Shown: piece by piece, positions 8,858 through 15,243 of the stretch | How positions within the stretch are numbered: the first letter of the stretch is position 1 | Layout of the letters: the number at the start of each line of letters is the position of its first letter | From: Akkermansiaceae bacterium UBA2381 | GTDB lineage: Bacteria; Verrucomicrobiota; Verrucomicrobiia; Verrucomicrobiales; DEV007 | DNA length: 64,000 bases | Direction: 5' to 3' | NCBI GenBank assembly: GCA_002344215.1 | Contig: DDSV01000054.1 | Span: 124,001-188,000 of the forward strand | The notes under the pieces: model-generated | Database searches by the model: none | The model's input: the letters and a program-made list of their open reading frames with translations, nothing else | What the model was told of the DNA's origin: nothing | Translations under genes and position numbers: made by a program

Positions 8858-8957
8858 GGTCAAACTGATCTCTTTTGAGGAAAACGCATTCAACCGACCC
8901 ATTGACAAACTGACTCGTTCATATATTTGTGAGCGACTAATTGACCAAACGACCAAG
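8858..8957 (+). promoter_or_regulatory. Candidate promoter and repeats upstream of the barrel gene
   Basis: The 288-base divergent gap 8672-8959 holds no gene. A TTGACA at 8902-8907 is followed by an AT-rich stretch around TATATTTG (8922-8929); the spacing fits a sigma-70 promoter only if the -10 is taken as the weak TATTTG. Three related words recur: GTCAAACTGATC (8859-8870), TTGACAAACTGAC (8902-8914) and TTGACCAAACGACC (near 8940-8953), which could be regulator half-sites. No ribosome binding site is obvious before the ATG at 8960. Confidence 0.35.
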
Positions 8958-8959
8958 TA

Positions 8960-9937
8960 ATGAAACGCATCACACGACTCCCGTTCACGGCCGCCATGGC
9001 TCTCGCCGCTTTCGCGGTTTCCGCTCTTCAGGCAGGGGACTACGACAAGAATCCCAAGTCAGTCATCGAGACTTCCGAAGAGGATCCCTGGGCGAAAGCG
9101 ATTCGCCCGGTCACGAATCCGACTCTTTTTGACCTCGCGGTGCCCCGGACCCAGTTGCACGGGATCTTCATTTCAAACAGCATGCCCGGTCTGGTGGATA
9201 TCGCGGGTGGAGGGCAGGTCCCGGTGGGAGGAGACTATCAGGTCTACGCGCTTCAGTTTGAGTATGCGCTGACCGATCGCCTCTCTCTGAACGCGACGAA
9301 GGACGGCTACATCGTTTTTGATCCTGCCGCGACCCTGACCGACACCGAAGGATTCGCCAACGTCGCCCTCGGGCCGAAGTATGCCTGGTTGCTCAAGCCC
9401 GAGAAGGGACTGGCATCCAACATCCAGTTGCTCTATGAAATCCCGATGGGAAATCGGGACACCTGGCAGGGTGAAGGTGACGGTGTCTTTATCCCCTCCG
9501 TTTCGACCCTGAAGATGGCTGGTCGCTTTCAGTTCGCGAATCAGTTCGGCTTTAAACTCCCTGTCGATGGCGGCGCGGAAAGCACGATGTTCTACACCAG
9601 TGCCCATGTCAGTTATGAGTTGTGTGACTGGATTCGTCCCCTCGCCGAGATCAGCTGGTTCCGGGTGATGGACCCGGGTGATGGTGCTCAGCGCTTCAAC
9701 TCCCAGATTGGAGGAGCACTTCCGGGTCTGATCGCGTTCGAGGGTGGAGACCTCGTGAACTGGGGTGCTTCGAATGCGACCCTTAACCGCGACTTTGTCT
9801 CCGGTGCCCTCGGGTTCCGCGTGACTCCTCCCGGAAAGCCTTATGATTTCGGTGTGGCCTGGGAAGTGCCCCTGACCGCTGAGCAGTCCGGCCTCATGGA
9901 GAGCCGCCTCACTCTCGACATGGTCCTGAAGTTCTGA
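8960..9937 (+). CDS. Outer-membrane beta-barrel protein
   Basis: A 325-residue protein with a signal peptide cut near LQAGD (residue 26). The mature part has alternating hydrophobic strands separated by turns and ends in an aromatic C-terminal strand (LTLDMVLKF), the usual outer-membrane insertion signal. No metabolic motif is seen; the pattern is like the Verrucomicrobiota/Planctomycetota porin-like or transporter-like proteins annotated only as hypothetical. It is monocistronic, with a candidate promoter region upstream and a strong terminator 29 bases downstream, which suggests a well-expressed product. Confidence 0.6.
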   Translation: MKRITRLPFTAAMALAAFAVSALQAGDYDKNPKSVIETSEEDPWAKAIRPVTNPTLFDLAVPRTQLHGIFISNSMPGLVDIAGGGQVPVGGDYQVYALQFEYALTDRLSLNATKDGYIVFDPAATLTDTEGFANVALGPKYAWLLKPEKGLASNIQLLYEIPMGNRDTWQGEGDGVFIPSVSTLKMAGRFQFANQFGFKLPVDGGAESTMFYTSAHVSYELCDWIRPLAEISWFRVMDPGDGAQRFNSQIGGALPGLIAFEGGDLVNWGASNATLNRDFVSGALGFRVTPPGKPYDFGVAWEVPLTAEQSGLMESRLTLDMVLKF

Positions 9938-9965
9938 TTTGGAGTCTGTGTTAGTTTGTTTCAGA

Positions 9966-9997
9966 AAGCACCGGTCGCGAGACCGGTGCTTTTTTGT
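9966..9997 (+). terminator. Rho-independent terminator
   Basis: AAGCACCGGTC pairs with GACCGGTGCTT across a GCGA tetraloop (9967-9991), followed by a T-rich run to about 10000. It is a textbook terminator for the outer-membrane barrel gene. Confidence 0.92.
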
Positions 9998-10012
9998 TTT
10001 TTGATTTTGGTT

Positions 10013-10251
10013 AGCCCAGTCCCGAATGGCACGGTGTTAAGGGGCCTCGTCGTTACCCCTTTTCCTCTGCTCTACATTTCTCTCGCGGAACGCGCGAGCG
10101 TTCCATCCCGGAAGATTTGGGAGCCTCAAGGGGAAGCTTCGCAGCTTCCTCTACGTGATTTTCGAAGGAAGCGTAGCGGAACGCGCGAGCGTTCCCCGAA
10201 TGTCTCTCGCTTGTCGAATAGCTAAAAACCGTGCCATTCAGCCCAGTCCCG
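10013..10251. repeat. Hairpin-rich insertion-like patch
   Basis: This 300-base gap (9938-10237) has no gene. GGAACGCGCGAGCGTTCC occurs twice (10087-10104 and 10178-10195), and a related palindrome GGAAGCTTCGCAGCTTCC lies between (10132-10149). Each is a seven-base stem with a four-base loop. The patch is bounded by GAATGGCACGGT (10024-10035) and its exact reverse complement (10228-10239), while AGCCCAGTCCCG occurs in the same orientation at 10013-10024 and 10240-10251, the latter inside the end of the oxidoreductase gene. The layout resembles a REP/MITE-like element or a small rearrangement. Confidence 0.6.
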
Positions 10252-11548
10252 GAATCTCCCAGCCTTTGCGATAGGGACGTTTCAAGAACTGATTGGCCTC
10301 CTTCACATTGGTAATGGTGAGGTTCTTTGAATCCCATTCGATCATGCTCCCGCTCCGGTAGGCGACATTGCCGAGAAGGACGGTCTCGGTGAGTGGCCCC
10401 GCGTAACTGAAGGGAGTCGAGGCCGGTCGCGATTCACGAATCGCACTGACCCACTCCTGATAATGGTTGTGATCGGGAAGATCGGCCCACTGGTAGTCCG
10501 CGAACTTCTCCTTTGGAAAGAGCTCCGGCATCTCCGGGAACCCGACAAAGAGGTTGCCCTTTTCTCCGATAAAAAGAAGACCGTTGAGGGAGCCCTTCCA
10601 ATCGGCCGGCGCCTGAAAGAGATCGCGTGACGGCTGCCGCCCCGCTTCATACCAGTGCACCTTCAGTGTGTCCGTCGTGAGATCGGTTCCGGCGAAGGTG
10701 TAGTGAATCTCACACCAGGCGGGTCCCGATTCGGCATGAACGGGAGGGCCCTCGGCAAGGACCGTCGTCGGTGGACCCAGCCGCAACGCGTTCACGACAG
10801 GATCCATGATGTGGCATCCCATGTCGCCCGCGACTCCGGTGCCGAAATCCCACCAGCCGCGCCAGTGGAAGGGATGGTAGGTCTTGTCGACCCAGGGACG
10901 TTCGGGAGCGGTTCCGAGCCACTGATCCCAGTGTACCGTCGCGGGAGGATTGCCGCCGGGAGCAGGACGGTCGAGCCCCTGTTTCCAGTAGGTGCCGGGT
11001 CGATCGGTCCAAGCATGCACCTCGCTGATTTTTCCGATGATTTTATCCTCCTGCAGGGCATGGATCGTTGTCTTGATGCGCTTGGTCGCCCGGTGCTGGA
11101 TTCCCATCTGGGTGATCACCCCGGTCTCGGCCGCGATTTCGGCGAGGCGGCGCGATTCGTGAATGGTGTGGGTGAGCGGCTTCTGGGTGTAGCAGGGCAA
11201 CCCAAGTCGCATCGCTGTCGCGGTGACCGGTGCGTGGGTGTGGTCGGGAGTGGTGACCATGACCGCATCAATGCCCTTTTGCTCGAGCAGCTTGCGCCAG
11301 TCGGTGTAGCCCTTCGCGGCGGGGAACTGGGTCGTCGCTCTCGCGAGGCGCTCATCATCGATGTCGCAGACCGCCACGATCTCGTTGCCGGGCGCAAGCT
11401 CCATCATGTCGCCCCAGCCTTTTCCGCCCACCCCAACGCAGGCGATCGCGACCTTGCGGTTGGGCGAGGCCGAAGAGAGAAAGGCCGGAGCGGTGACGGC
11501 TCCGGCAAGGGAGGTCCTGAGAAATGAGCGGCGGGTCGTGGGAGTCAT
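10238..11548 (-). CDS. Tat-exported Gfo/Idh/MocA oxidoreductase
   Basis: A 436-residue protein starting with a twin-arginine signal (TRRSFLRTSLAGAVTAPAF), so it is probably folded with its nucleotide cofactor before export. The Rossmann motif VGVGGKGWGDM (near 33-43) and EKP-like block QKPLTH (near 118-123) mark the family, and GTGVAGDMGCHIMDPVV is the conserved catalytic-site helix. Exported members are abundant in Verrucomicrobiota and Planctomycetota and mostly uncharacterised; sugar or glycoside substrates are likely. The ATG at 11548 is chosen over longer in-frame openings because it places the Tat signal at the N terminus. Confidence 0.88.
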   Translation of the reverse strand: MTPTTRRSFLRTSLAGAVTAPAFLSSASPNRKVAIACVGVGGKGWGDMMELAPGNEIVAVCDIDDERLARATTQFPAAKGYTDWRKLLEQKGIDAVMVTTPDHTHAPVTATAMRLGLPCYTQKPLTHTIHESRRLAEIAAETGVITQMGIQHRATKRIKTTIHALQEDKIIGKISEVHAWTDRPGTYWKQGLDRPAPGGNPPATVHWDQWLGTAPERPWVDKTYHPFHWRGWWDFGTGVAGDMGCHIMDPVVNALRLGPPTTVLAEGPPVHAESGPAWCEIHYTFAGTDLTTDTLKVHWYEAGRQPSRDLFQAPADWKGSLNGLLFIGEKGNLFVGFPEMPELFPKEKFADYQWADLPDHNHYQEWVSAIRESRPASTPFSYAGPLTETVLLGNVAYRSGSMIEWDSKNLTITNVKEANQFLKRPYRKGWEIPGLG

Positions 11549-11878
11549 GCCGCCATCGTGGGAGAGGGGCGGGCCGGCGACAAGACCGGTGTGGGTCGGG
11601 TTTGCGTGATGCTTCCGGGAGCGGGGCGGTCGGGTTGTAGATTGGACGCAGTGCACCCGGCCCTTGTTACGGAATCGAGAGATTGAAGAAACCGGGAGAG
11701 CAGGGGCATCGCGGGTACGGTAATCGGAGAGCGCCTGTCATTTCCGGGATCGCCTGCGGAACCGGGAAAGGAGATCCGTAAAATGGCCGGAAAAAGCTTT
11801 TCGGAATCTATCGGGCAATTTACCCTGTTCCGAAACTCTCCGCTGCGTCAGCATGCCCCTGGGCTCCGGTCACGAGGT
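11549..11878. other. Gap with no recognisable gene
   Basis: About 330 bases between the Tat oxidoreductase start and the cassette region. No credible coding frame, RNA gene or repeat is visible. The oxidoreductase promoter should lie in its left part. The base composition drops in G+C toward the cassette array on the right. Confidence 0.5.
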
Positions 11879-11913
11879 CTGTTATCGCGACAGTCCCCGA
11901 TAACAGTTATCGG
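11879..11913 (+). promoter_or_regulatory. Mutually exclusive hairpins before the first cassette
   Basis: CTGTTATCG (11879-11887) pairs with CGATAACAG (11898-11906), but the second arm can instead form the perfect palindrome CCGATAACAGTTATCGG (11897-11913). GTTATCG thus appears three times in alternating orientation, with a direct repeat GTTATCG(G)CGAC at 11881 and 11906. It sits 20 bases before the first cassette boundary and could be a protein-binding site (attI-like or operator) or an attenuator. Confidence 0.4.
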
Positions 11914-11933
11914 CGACGGCGGGATAATAAACT

Positions 11934-11940
11934 GTTCGGT
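11934..11940 (+). other. Cassette boundary core site (GTTCGGT)
   Basis: GTTCGGTGAAG at 11934-11944 closely matches GTTCGCTGAAG at the next boundary (12441-12451). A gene begins eight bases after the core, as is usual in integron gene cassettes. Seen directly: the matching boundary words. Inferred: this is the left recombination point of the array. Confidence 0.45.
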
Positions 11941-11948
11941 GAAGAAAA

Positions 11949-12353
11949 ATGCGATTTGCGATCTGGCTTTTACCGTTGCTGCTCCCTCTATTTCTTTCTG
12001 GCAGCCTCGCAATACTTCAACGGAGCTTCTCTGTTGATCTTGCTGTGCTTGAGGTAAGGGTCACAGCTTGGCTCGGGTCAGGTAACATCGTATTTAGCCA
12101 GCAGCCTTTTTACGGACAGTTTCATCTTCGCGAATTCGGCATAGAAGAGATCCCGGAGGAGTTTTCGCCTTCCTCCTCGTTGAGGGCTGTTTTTGGAGAT
12201 CCAGCTCCATCCACGTCCGCGACAAAAACAGTGATTGGTCGATACCGATCTGTTTCAATTCCGATCAGGATAATTCAAGCTCATACTCTTATCGTATTCT
12301 TAGTCGTTTTTTATTCCACAAAGACGAGGTATCGAGTCAGTCACGCCTCTTAA
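11949..12353 (+). CDS. Cassette-borne small membrane protein, unknown
   Basis: A 134-residue protein with a hydrophobic N-terminal helix (about 4-24, FAIWLLPLLLPLFLSGSLAI) and a second one near 108-121 (QAHTLIVFLVVFYS) just before a basic tail. The middle is polar and probably outside the membrane. Codon use and base composition are more AT-rich than the neighbours, consistent with mobile origin. No family is recognised; the layout SIPIRIIQAHTLIVFLVVF followed by a short basic tail recalls small uncharacterised membrane proteins from environmental genomes. It is the first of the apparent integron cassettes. Confidence 0.6.
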   Translation: MRFAIWLLPLLLPLFLSGSLAILQRSFSVDLAVLEVRVTAWLGSGNIVFSQQPFYGQFHLREFGIEEIPEEFSPSSSLRAVFGDPAPSTSATKTVIGRYRSVSIPIRIIQAHTLIVFLVVFYSTKTRYRVSHAS

Positions 12354-12393
12354 TCAAGCTTGAGGCGCCACGCCATCGACACTCCAAAAACGC

Positions 12394-12447
12394 ACCGAAC
12401 ACGACGAGGGTGGCAAGGCTTCGCCTGCCACCTCTTGAACGTTCGCT
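12394..12447 (+). other. attC-like recombination site A
   Basis: The outer boxes are ACCGAAC (12394-12400) and GTTCGCT (12441-12447), complementary at six of seven positions and close to the attC consensus RYYYAAC and GTTRRRY. Between them GTGGCAAGGC (12410-12419) pairs with GCCTGCCAC (12423-12431) except for one extra A in the left arm, like the extrahelical base that orients attC recombination. It lies between the membrane protein and the peptidase, exactly where a cassette junction is expected. Confidence 0.6.
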
Positions 12448-12468
12448 GAAGGAATTCACTAAGTTGTT

Positions 12469-13200
12469 ATGAGTAAATCGAACCAAGGCCAGATCGTAGC
12501 GATGGGTGGAGGTGGCTTCTCAATGGAACCTGAGAACCCGCTCCTGGATGAATTCGTCCTTTCCCTTTGCCCGAAGAAGGTGCCGAGAGTCTGTTTTGTC
12601 CCGACGGCAGCAGCGGATTCAGCCGCCTATATAGTCAAATTCTACCGTGCGTTCAGCAATGGAGCAGCAATCCCCGCTGATCTGACACTGTTTGATCCGG
12701 GCTCACTTGCTCGAAACCCTTCGCGTTCATCCGACCTGTCTGCGTTCATTGCGGAGCAAGACATCATTTACGTTGGCGGTGGCAACACGGTCAACCTTTT
12801 GGCCATGTGGCGTGCACACGGATTGGACCGGATTTTCAGGGAGGCGTGGCTCAACGGAAAGATCTTGTGCGGGCTTAGCGCAGGCATGATTTGCTGGTTT
12901 AAAGCCAGCGTAACCGATTCTTTCGGTGGATTGGATCGGCTCGACGATGGTCTTGGACTTATCGACGCATCAGCCTGCCCGCATTATGATGGCGAGCCAG
13001 GCAGACGCCCAGCCTACCACCAGTTCATCAAGGATGGGCTTCCCAGTGGTTTCGCCGCTGACGACGGCGCAGCCCTTCATTTTGTCGGGACAGAACTTGT
13101 TGAAGTCGTAACATCCAGACCCACCGCTGCGGCATTCCGAGTAGAGAATGCCGAGGGTCGCGTGGTAGAAACTAAGCTTCCAAGTCGTTTCCTTGGATGA
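12469..13200 (+). CDS. Peptidase E (family S51) in a gene cassette
   Basis: A 243-residue cytoplasmic serine peptidase of the dipeptidase E/cyanophycinase family. VAMGGGGF (10-17) opens the Rossmann-like fold, IYVGGGNTVNLL (near 98-109) is the conserved oxyanion-side block, and CGLSAGMICW (131-140) carries the nucleophile Ser in the GxSAG motif. PHYD (near 166) fits the substrate or catalytic His region. Family enzymes cleave Asp-X dipeptides or cyanophycin fragments. Length matches peptidase E (about 230). It starts 28 bases after an attC-like core site and its stop codon overlaps the next attC-like site. Confidence 0.88.
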   Translation: MSKSNQGQIVAMGGGGFSMEPENPLLDEFVLSLCPKKVPRVCFVPTAAADSAAYIVKFYRAFSNGAAIPADLTLFDPGSLARNPSRSSDLSAFIAEQDIIYVGGGNTVNLLAMWRAHGLDRIFREAWLNGKILCGLSAGMICWFKASVTDSFGGLDRLDDGLGLIDASACPHYDGEPGRRPAYHQFIKDGLPSGFAADDGAALHFVGTELVEVVTSRPTAAAFRVENAEGRVVETKLPSRFLG

Positions 13201-13280
13201 ACAACCACCCAACCAACGGTACATGCAAACACGGGTCGGCTGGCAACGGCTTCGCCGTCGCCAGCGACCTGACGTTCGAC
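13196..13280 (+). other. attC-like recombination site B
   Basis: The right core is GTTCGAC (13274-13280). The left core is either ACCCAAC (13207-13213), a perfect RYYYAAC, or GATGAAC (13196-13202), which overlaps the peptidase stop codon. A long imperfect hairpin joins GGTCGGCTGGCAACGGC (13234-13250) with GCCGTCGCCAGCGACC, again with one extra base in the left arm. The right arm is nearly identical to that of site C, about a kilobase downstream. Confidence 0.65.
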
Positions 13281-13295
13281 GGAAAAACCGGATGC

Positions 13296-13330
13296 TTGAC
13301 GGGCGACGAAAAAGGTATAGAATTTATACC
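13296..13330 (+). promoter_or_regulatory. BrnTA promoter with operator
   Basis: TTGACG (13296-13301) and TAGAAT (13318-13323) with a 16-base spacer form a good sigma-70 promoter. GGTATAGAATTTATACC (13314-13330) is a perfect inverted repeat (six-base arms) covering the -10 box. BrnA is known to repress its own operon, and this palindrome is the obvious operator. It ends three bases before the brnT ATG. Confidence 0.7.
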
Positions 13331-13333
13331 TGA

Positions 13334-13594
13334 ATGGAGTTCGAGTTTGATCCTCAGAAGAGCAAATTGAACAAAGCCAAGCACGGCATTGACTTTGAGC
13401 AGGCGCAAGAACTGTGGAATGACCCGGATTGCATCGGATTTCCCGGGCGGTCAGTGGATGAGGACCGTTTCGCCCTCCTTGCCATGCTCAAGGGAAAGTT
13501 GTGGGTCGCATTCTATACACATCGGAATGACAAGATACGGATCATATCGACCCGAAGAGCAAGAATAAACGAGAGGAGCCTCTATGAAAGCTAA
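13334..13594 (+). CDS. brnT: BrnT toxin, type II toxin-antitoxin RNase
   Basis: An 86-residue BrnT ribonuclease-type toxin. It starts FEFDPQKSKLNKAKHGIDFEQA, the family hallmark (KxxxNxxKHGIxF), and ends with the IRIISTRRARINERSLYE block that holds the RelE-like active-site Arg and Glu residues. BrnT stops growth by cleaving RNA until neutralised by BrnA. The gene overlaps brnA by 11 bases, the usual toxin-first order of this system. Toxin-antitoxin pairs are frequent in integron cassettes, where they stabilise arrays. Confidence 0.93.
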   Translation: MEFEFDPQKSKLNKAKHGIDFEQAQELWNDPDCIGFPGRSVDEDRFALLAMLKGKLWVAFYTHRNDKIRIISTRRARINERSLYES

Positions 13595-13847
13595 GGATTT
13601 GGATAAGATCTTCGATGACGGGGAAGTCGACATCAACGACTACCTGGATCTCTCGAAAGCGTTCCGGCCCGGCCAGGAACAGAAACGGGTCAATGTGGAT
13701 TTCCCTGTATGGATGATTGATCGCTTAGACCGCGAGGCTGGCCGTCTTGGCGTGCCCAGGCAATCCCTCATCAAGGTTTGGATTGGAGAGCATCTTGAGC
13801 GTGACAAGTCCAAAAAAACCAAAAAGAAGACCAACAAGGCAGGGTAG
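13584..13847 (+). CDS. brnA: BrnA antitoxin, ribbon-helix-helix
   Basis: An 87-residue partner of BrnT. The N-terminal acidic part (ILDDGEVDI-like: KIFDDGEVDINDYLD) contacts the toxin, and VNVDFPVWMIDRLDREAGRLG with RQSLIKVWIGEHLE (residues 36-71) is the DNA-binding ribbon-helix-helix domain. The basic tail (SKKTKKKTNKAG) is unusual but common in cassette versions. Its stop codon overlaps the first arm of an attC-like hairpin. It probably represses the palindromic operator upstream of brnT. Confidence 0.9.
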   Translation: MKAKDLDKIFDDGEVDINDYLDLSKAFRPGQEQKRVNVDFPVWMIDRLDREAGRLGVPRQSLIKVWIGEHLERDKSKKTKKKTNKAG

Positions 13848-13890
13848 GCTACGCCTTGTGCGCGCCTACCTTTTGACACTCGAGAACACT
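13843..13890 (+). other. Degenerate attC-like site
   Basis: GGTAGGC (13843-13849) pairs with GCCTACC (13864-13870) around an inner GC stem, and ACCTTTTGACACTCG follows, resembling ACCTCTTGAACGTTCG at site A but lacking the GTT crossover triplet. It lies between brnA and the ABM gene. A decayed site would lock these two genes into one cassette. Confidence 0.4.
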
Positions 13891-13895
13891 TTCTC

Positions 13896-14261
13896 ATGAA
13901 TGATCATCCCATTGTAATCCTGGTTCGAGGGAAGCTTGCTGACCCTTCCGGCCCGTTCACCCTTATCGTTGAATTGGAGGCTCAGACAGGTCGGGGTGAC
14001 GACGTGGCCGCCGCCATTGGGCAGACCCGCGTGGTTGAACTCTCGCAATCAGAACCGGGGTGCGTTGCCTATGAAATTGACCGCGACGCCGACTCACCCG
14101 ACCGCTTCGTTGTGTATGAGCGCTGGCGCGACCTTTCCGCGCTCGAAGCGCATGTCCTAATGCCGCATTTCGCGGCCGCGGGCGAATCGCTGGGCGGGCT
14201 ACTGGCGGGAGCTCCCGGGGTGCGAGTATTGTTGCCGCTCCAGGGAGCGACAAGCACCTGA
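13896..14261 (+). CDS. Antibiotic biosynthesis monooxygenase (ABM) domain protein
   Basis: A 121-residue protein with one ferredoxin-like ABM domain: FTLIVELEAQTGRGDDVAAA (22-41), EPGCVAYEIDRDADSPDRFVVYERW (53-77) and ALEAHVLMPHF (81-91) follow the family consensus, including the conserved PGC...Y and W...H.. pattern. Members are cofactor-free quinol monooxygenases or heme degraders, and many have no known role. It is the last gene of the cassette region and ends just before attC-like site C. Confidence 0.85.
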   Translation: MNDHPIVILVRGKLADPSGPFTLIVELEAQTGRGDDVAAAIGQTRVVELSQSEPGCVAYEIDRDADSPDRFVVYERWRDLSALEAHVLMPHFAAAGESLGGLLAGAPGVRVLLPLQGATST

Positions 14262-14264
14262 CCA

Positions 14265-14312
14265 TGGTCGACGGAAAAGGATTTCGCCGTCGCCTGCGAC
14301 CTAACGTTTCGC
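14265..14312 (+). other. attC-like recombination site C
   Basis: The right half TTTCGCCGTCGCCTGCGACC followed by CTAACGTTTCGC (14301-14312) is nearly the same as in site B. The left arm (GGTCGACGG from 14268) pairs only partly: GGTCG with CGACC and GACGG with CCGTC. TCGACGGAAAA in this left arm also occurs just after site B (13277-13287), which suggests a chimeric or decayed site. It marks the right end of the array. Confidence 0.5.
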
Positions 14313-14349
14313 CCGCGCCTTGACCGTCTGCCAAAAGTCTATGCGCTTG

Positions 14350-15225
14350 TCAGGGTATGAGGTTCTCCACCAGGTCCTGAAAGGAGATCCCGACGGGCAG
14401 TAACTCATCCAGTTCGATCGCTCTCCTGCGGCGGTCCTCTATCCCCAATTCGTGAGCACCGGCCGAGGCGATAAGCACGAGGTTCCCCGAGGTCGGCACG
14501 GTGAAGAGCAGGGTGGAGGGAAAGACACGGCGAATCAGTTCGATATCTCCGGGTGTTTTTTCGTCGGATGACAACAGGTTAAACGCCACCACTCCGCCGG
14601 GGGTCAGAGACGCCCTGACCTGCTTCAAAAATTCCTCTGTTTTGAGACGGGCCGTCTTTTCCTGCTGCCCGGACCCGGGAGTTGCCCGGAGAAACGCATC
14701 CAGGTAGATGGCGTCGTAGGCGCCGGATTCCCCGCCAAAGAAGTGAAAGGCATCAGCGGTATGGATTCCGGTATTCGGTCCCTCCACCGTTTTGAAATAC
14801 TCCGCCGCAAGCGCGACCACGACCGGATCGATTTCGACGGCTTCGACCTTCATTTCCGGAAAGGTCCGGTTCAGAAACCGCACCATGCCGCCACCCCCGA
14901 GTCCGACGATAAGAACCCGATTCTGCGGATGACACAGCAGGAACGAGGCGAAAAGGCTTCTCGTGTAGGCGAGCTGGTTTTTCCCGGGGTCGGCGAGGTC
15001 GAGCGAAGACTGACATTGCTCCTTTCCGTCCTCATCGACAAACAAGAGGCTGCGGACGGTTCCCTTCTCGCGGATGCGGATGTGGGAGTATTCCGAACGT
15101 GTTTCGTGGATCACCGGACCAAATCGAAGCGGCACCGATTGGCCGAAAAGCTGAATGGCCGTGTAGACCGTGCTAAAGAGCAAGAGGGTCATTCCCAGGA
15201 CAAGGCGGAGGTGGTTTCGATTCAT
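14350..15225 (-). CDS. Spermidine synthase-like methyltransferase fold protein
   Basis: A 291-residue protein with one N-terminal hydrophobic anchor (7-29) and a spermidine synthase/SAM-methyltransferase fold. VLIVGLGGGGMVRFL (near 104-118) is the nucleotide-binding glycine loop, VEAVEIDPVVVALAAEYF (near 127-144) carries the acidic residue for the ribose, and YDAIYLDAFL (near 169-178) the catalytic-site Asp. It is membrane-tethered and lacks the full transporter part of the fused MFS-spermidine synthases. The product is unknown; polyamine synthesis is possible. It runs convergently to the cassette array and shares its direction with rlmN 19 bases upstream. Confidence 0.78.
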   Translation of the reverse strand: MNRNHLRLVLGMTLLLFSTVYTAIQLFGQSVPLRFGPVIHETRSEYSHIRIREKGTVRSLLFVDEDGKEQCQSSLDLADPGKNQLAYTRSLFASFLLCHPQNRVLIVGLGGGGMVRFLNRTFPEMKVEAVEIDPVVVALAAEYFKTVEGPNTGIHTADAFHFFGGESGAYDAIYLDAFLRATPGSGQQEKTARLKTEEFLKQVRASLTPGGVVAFNLLSSDEKTPGDIELIRRVFPSTLLFTVPTSGNLVLIASAGAHELGIEDRRRRAIELDELLPVGISFQDLVENLIP

Positions 15226-15243
15226 TCGGCGGAGTCTGCGGTT

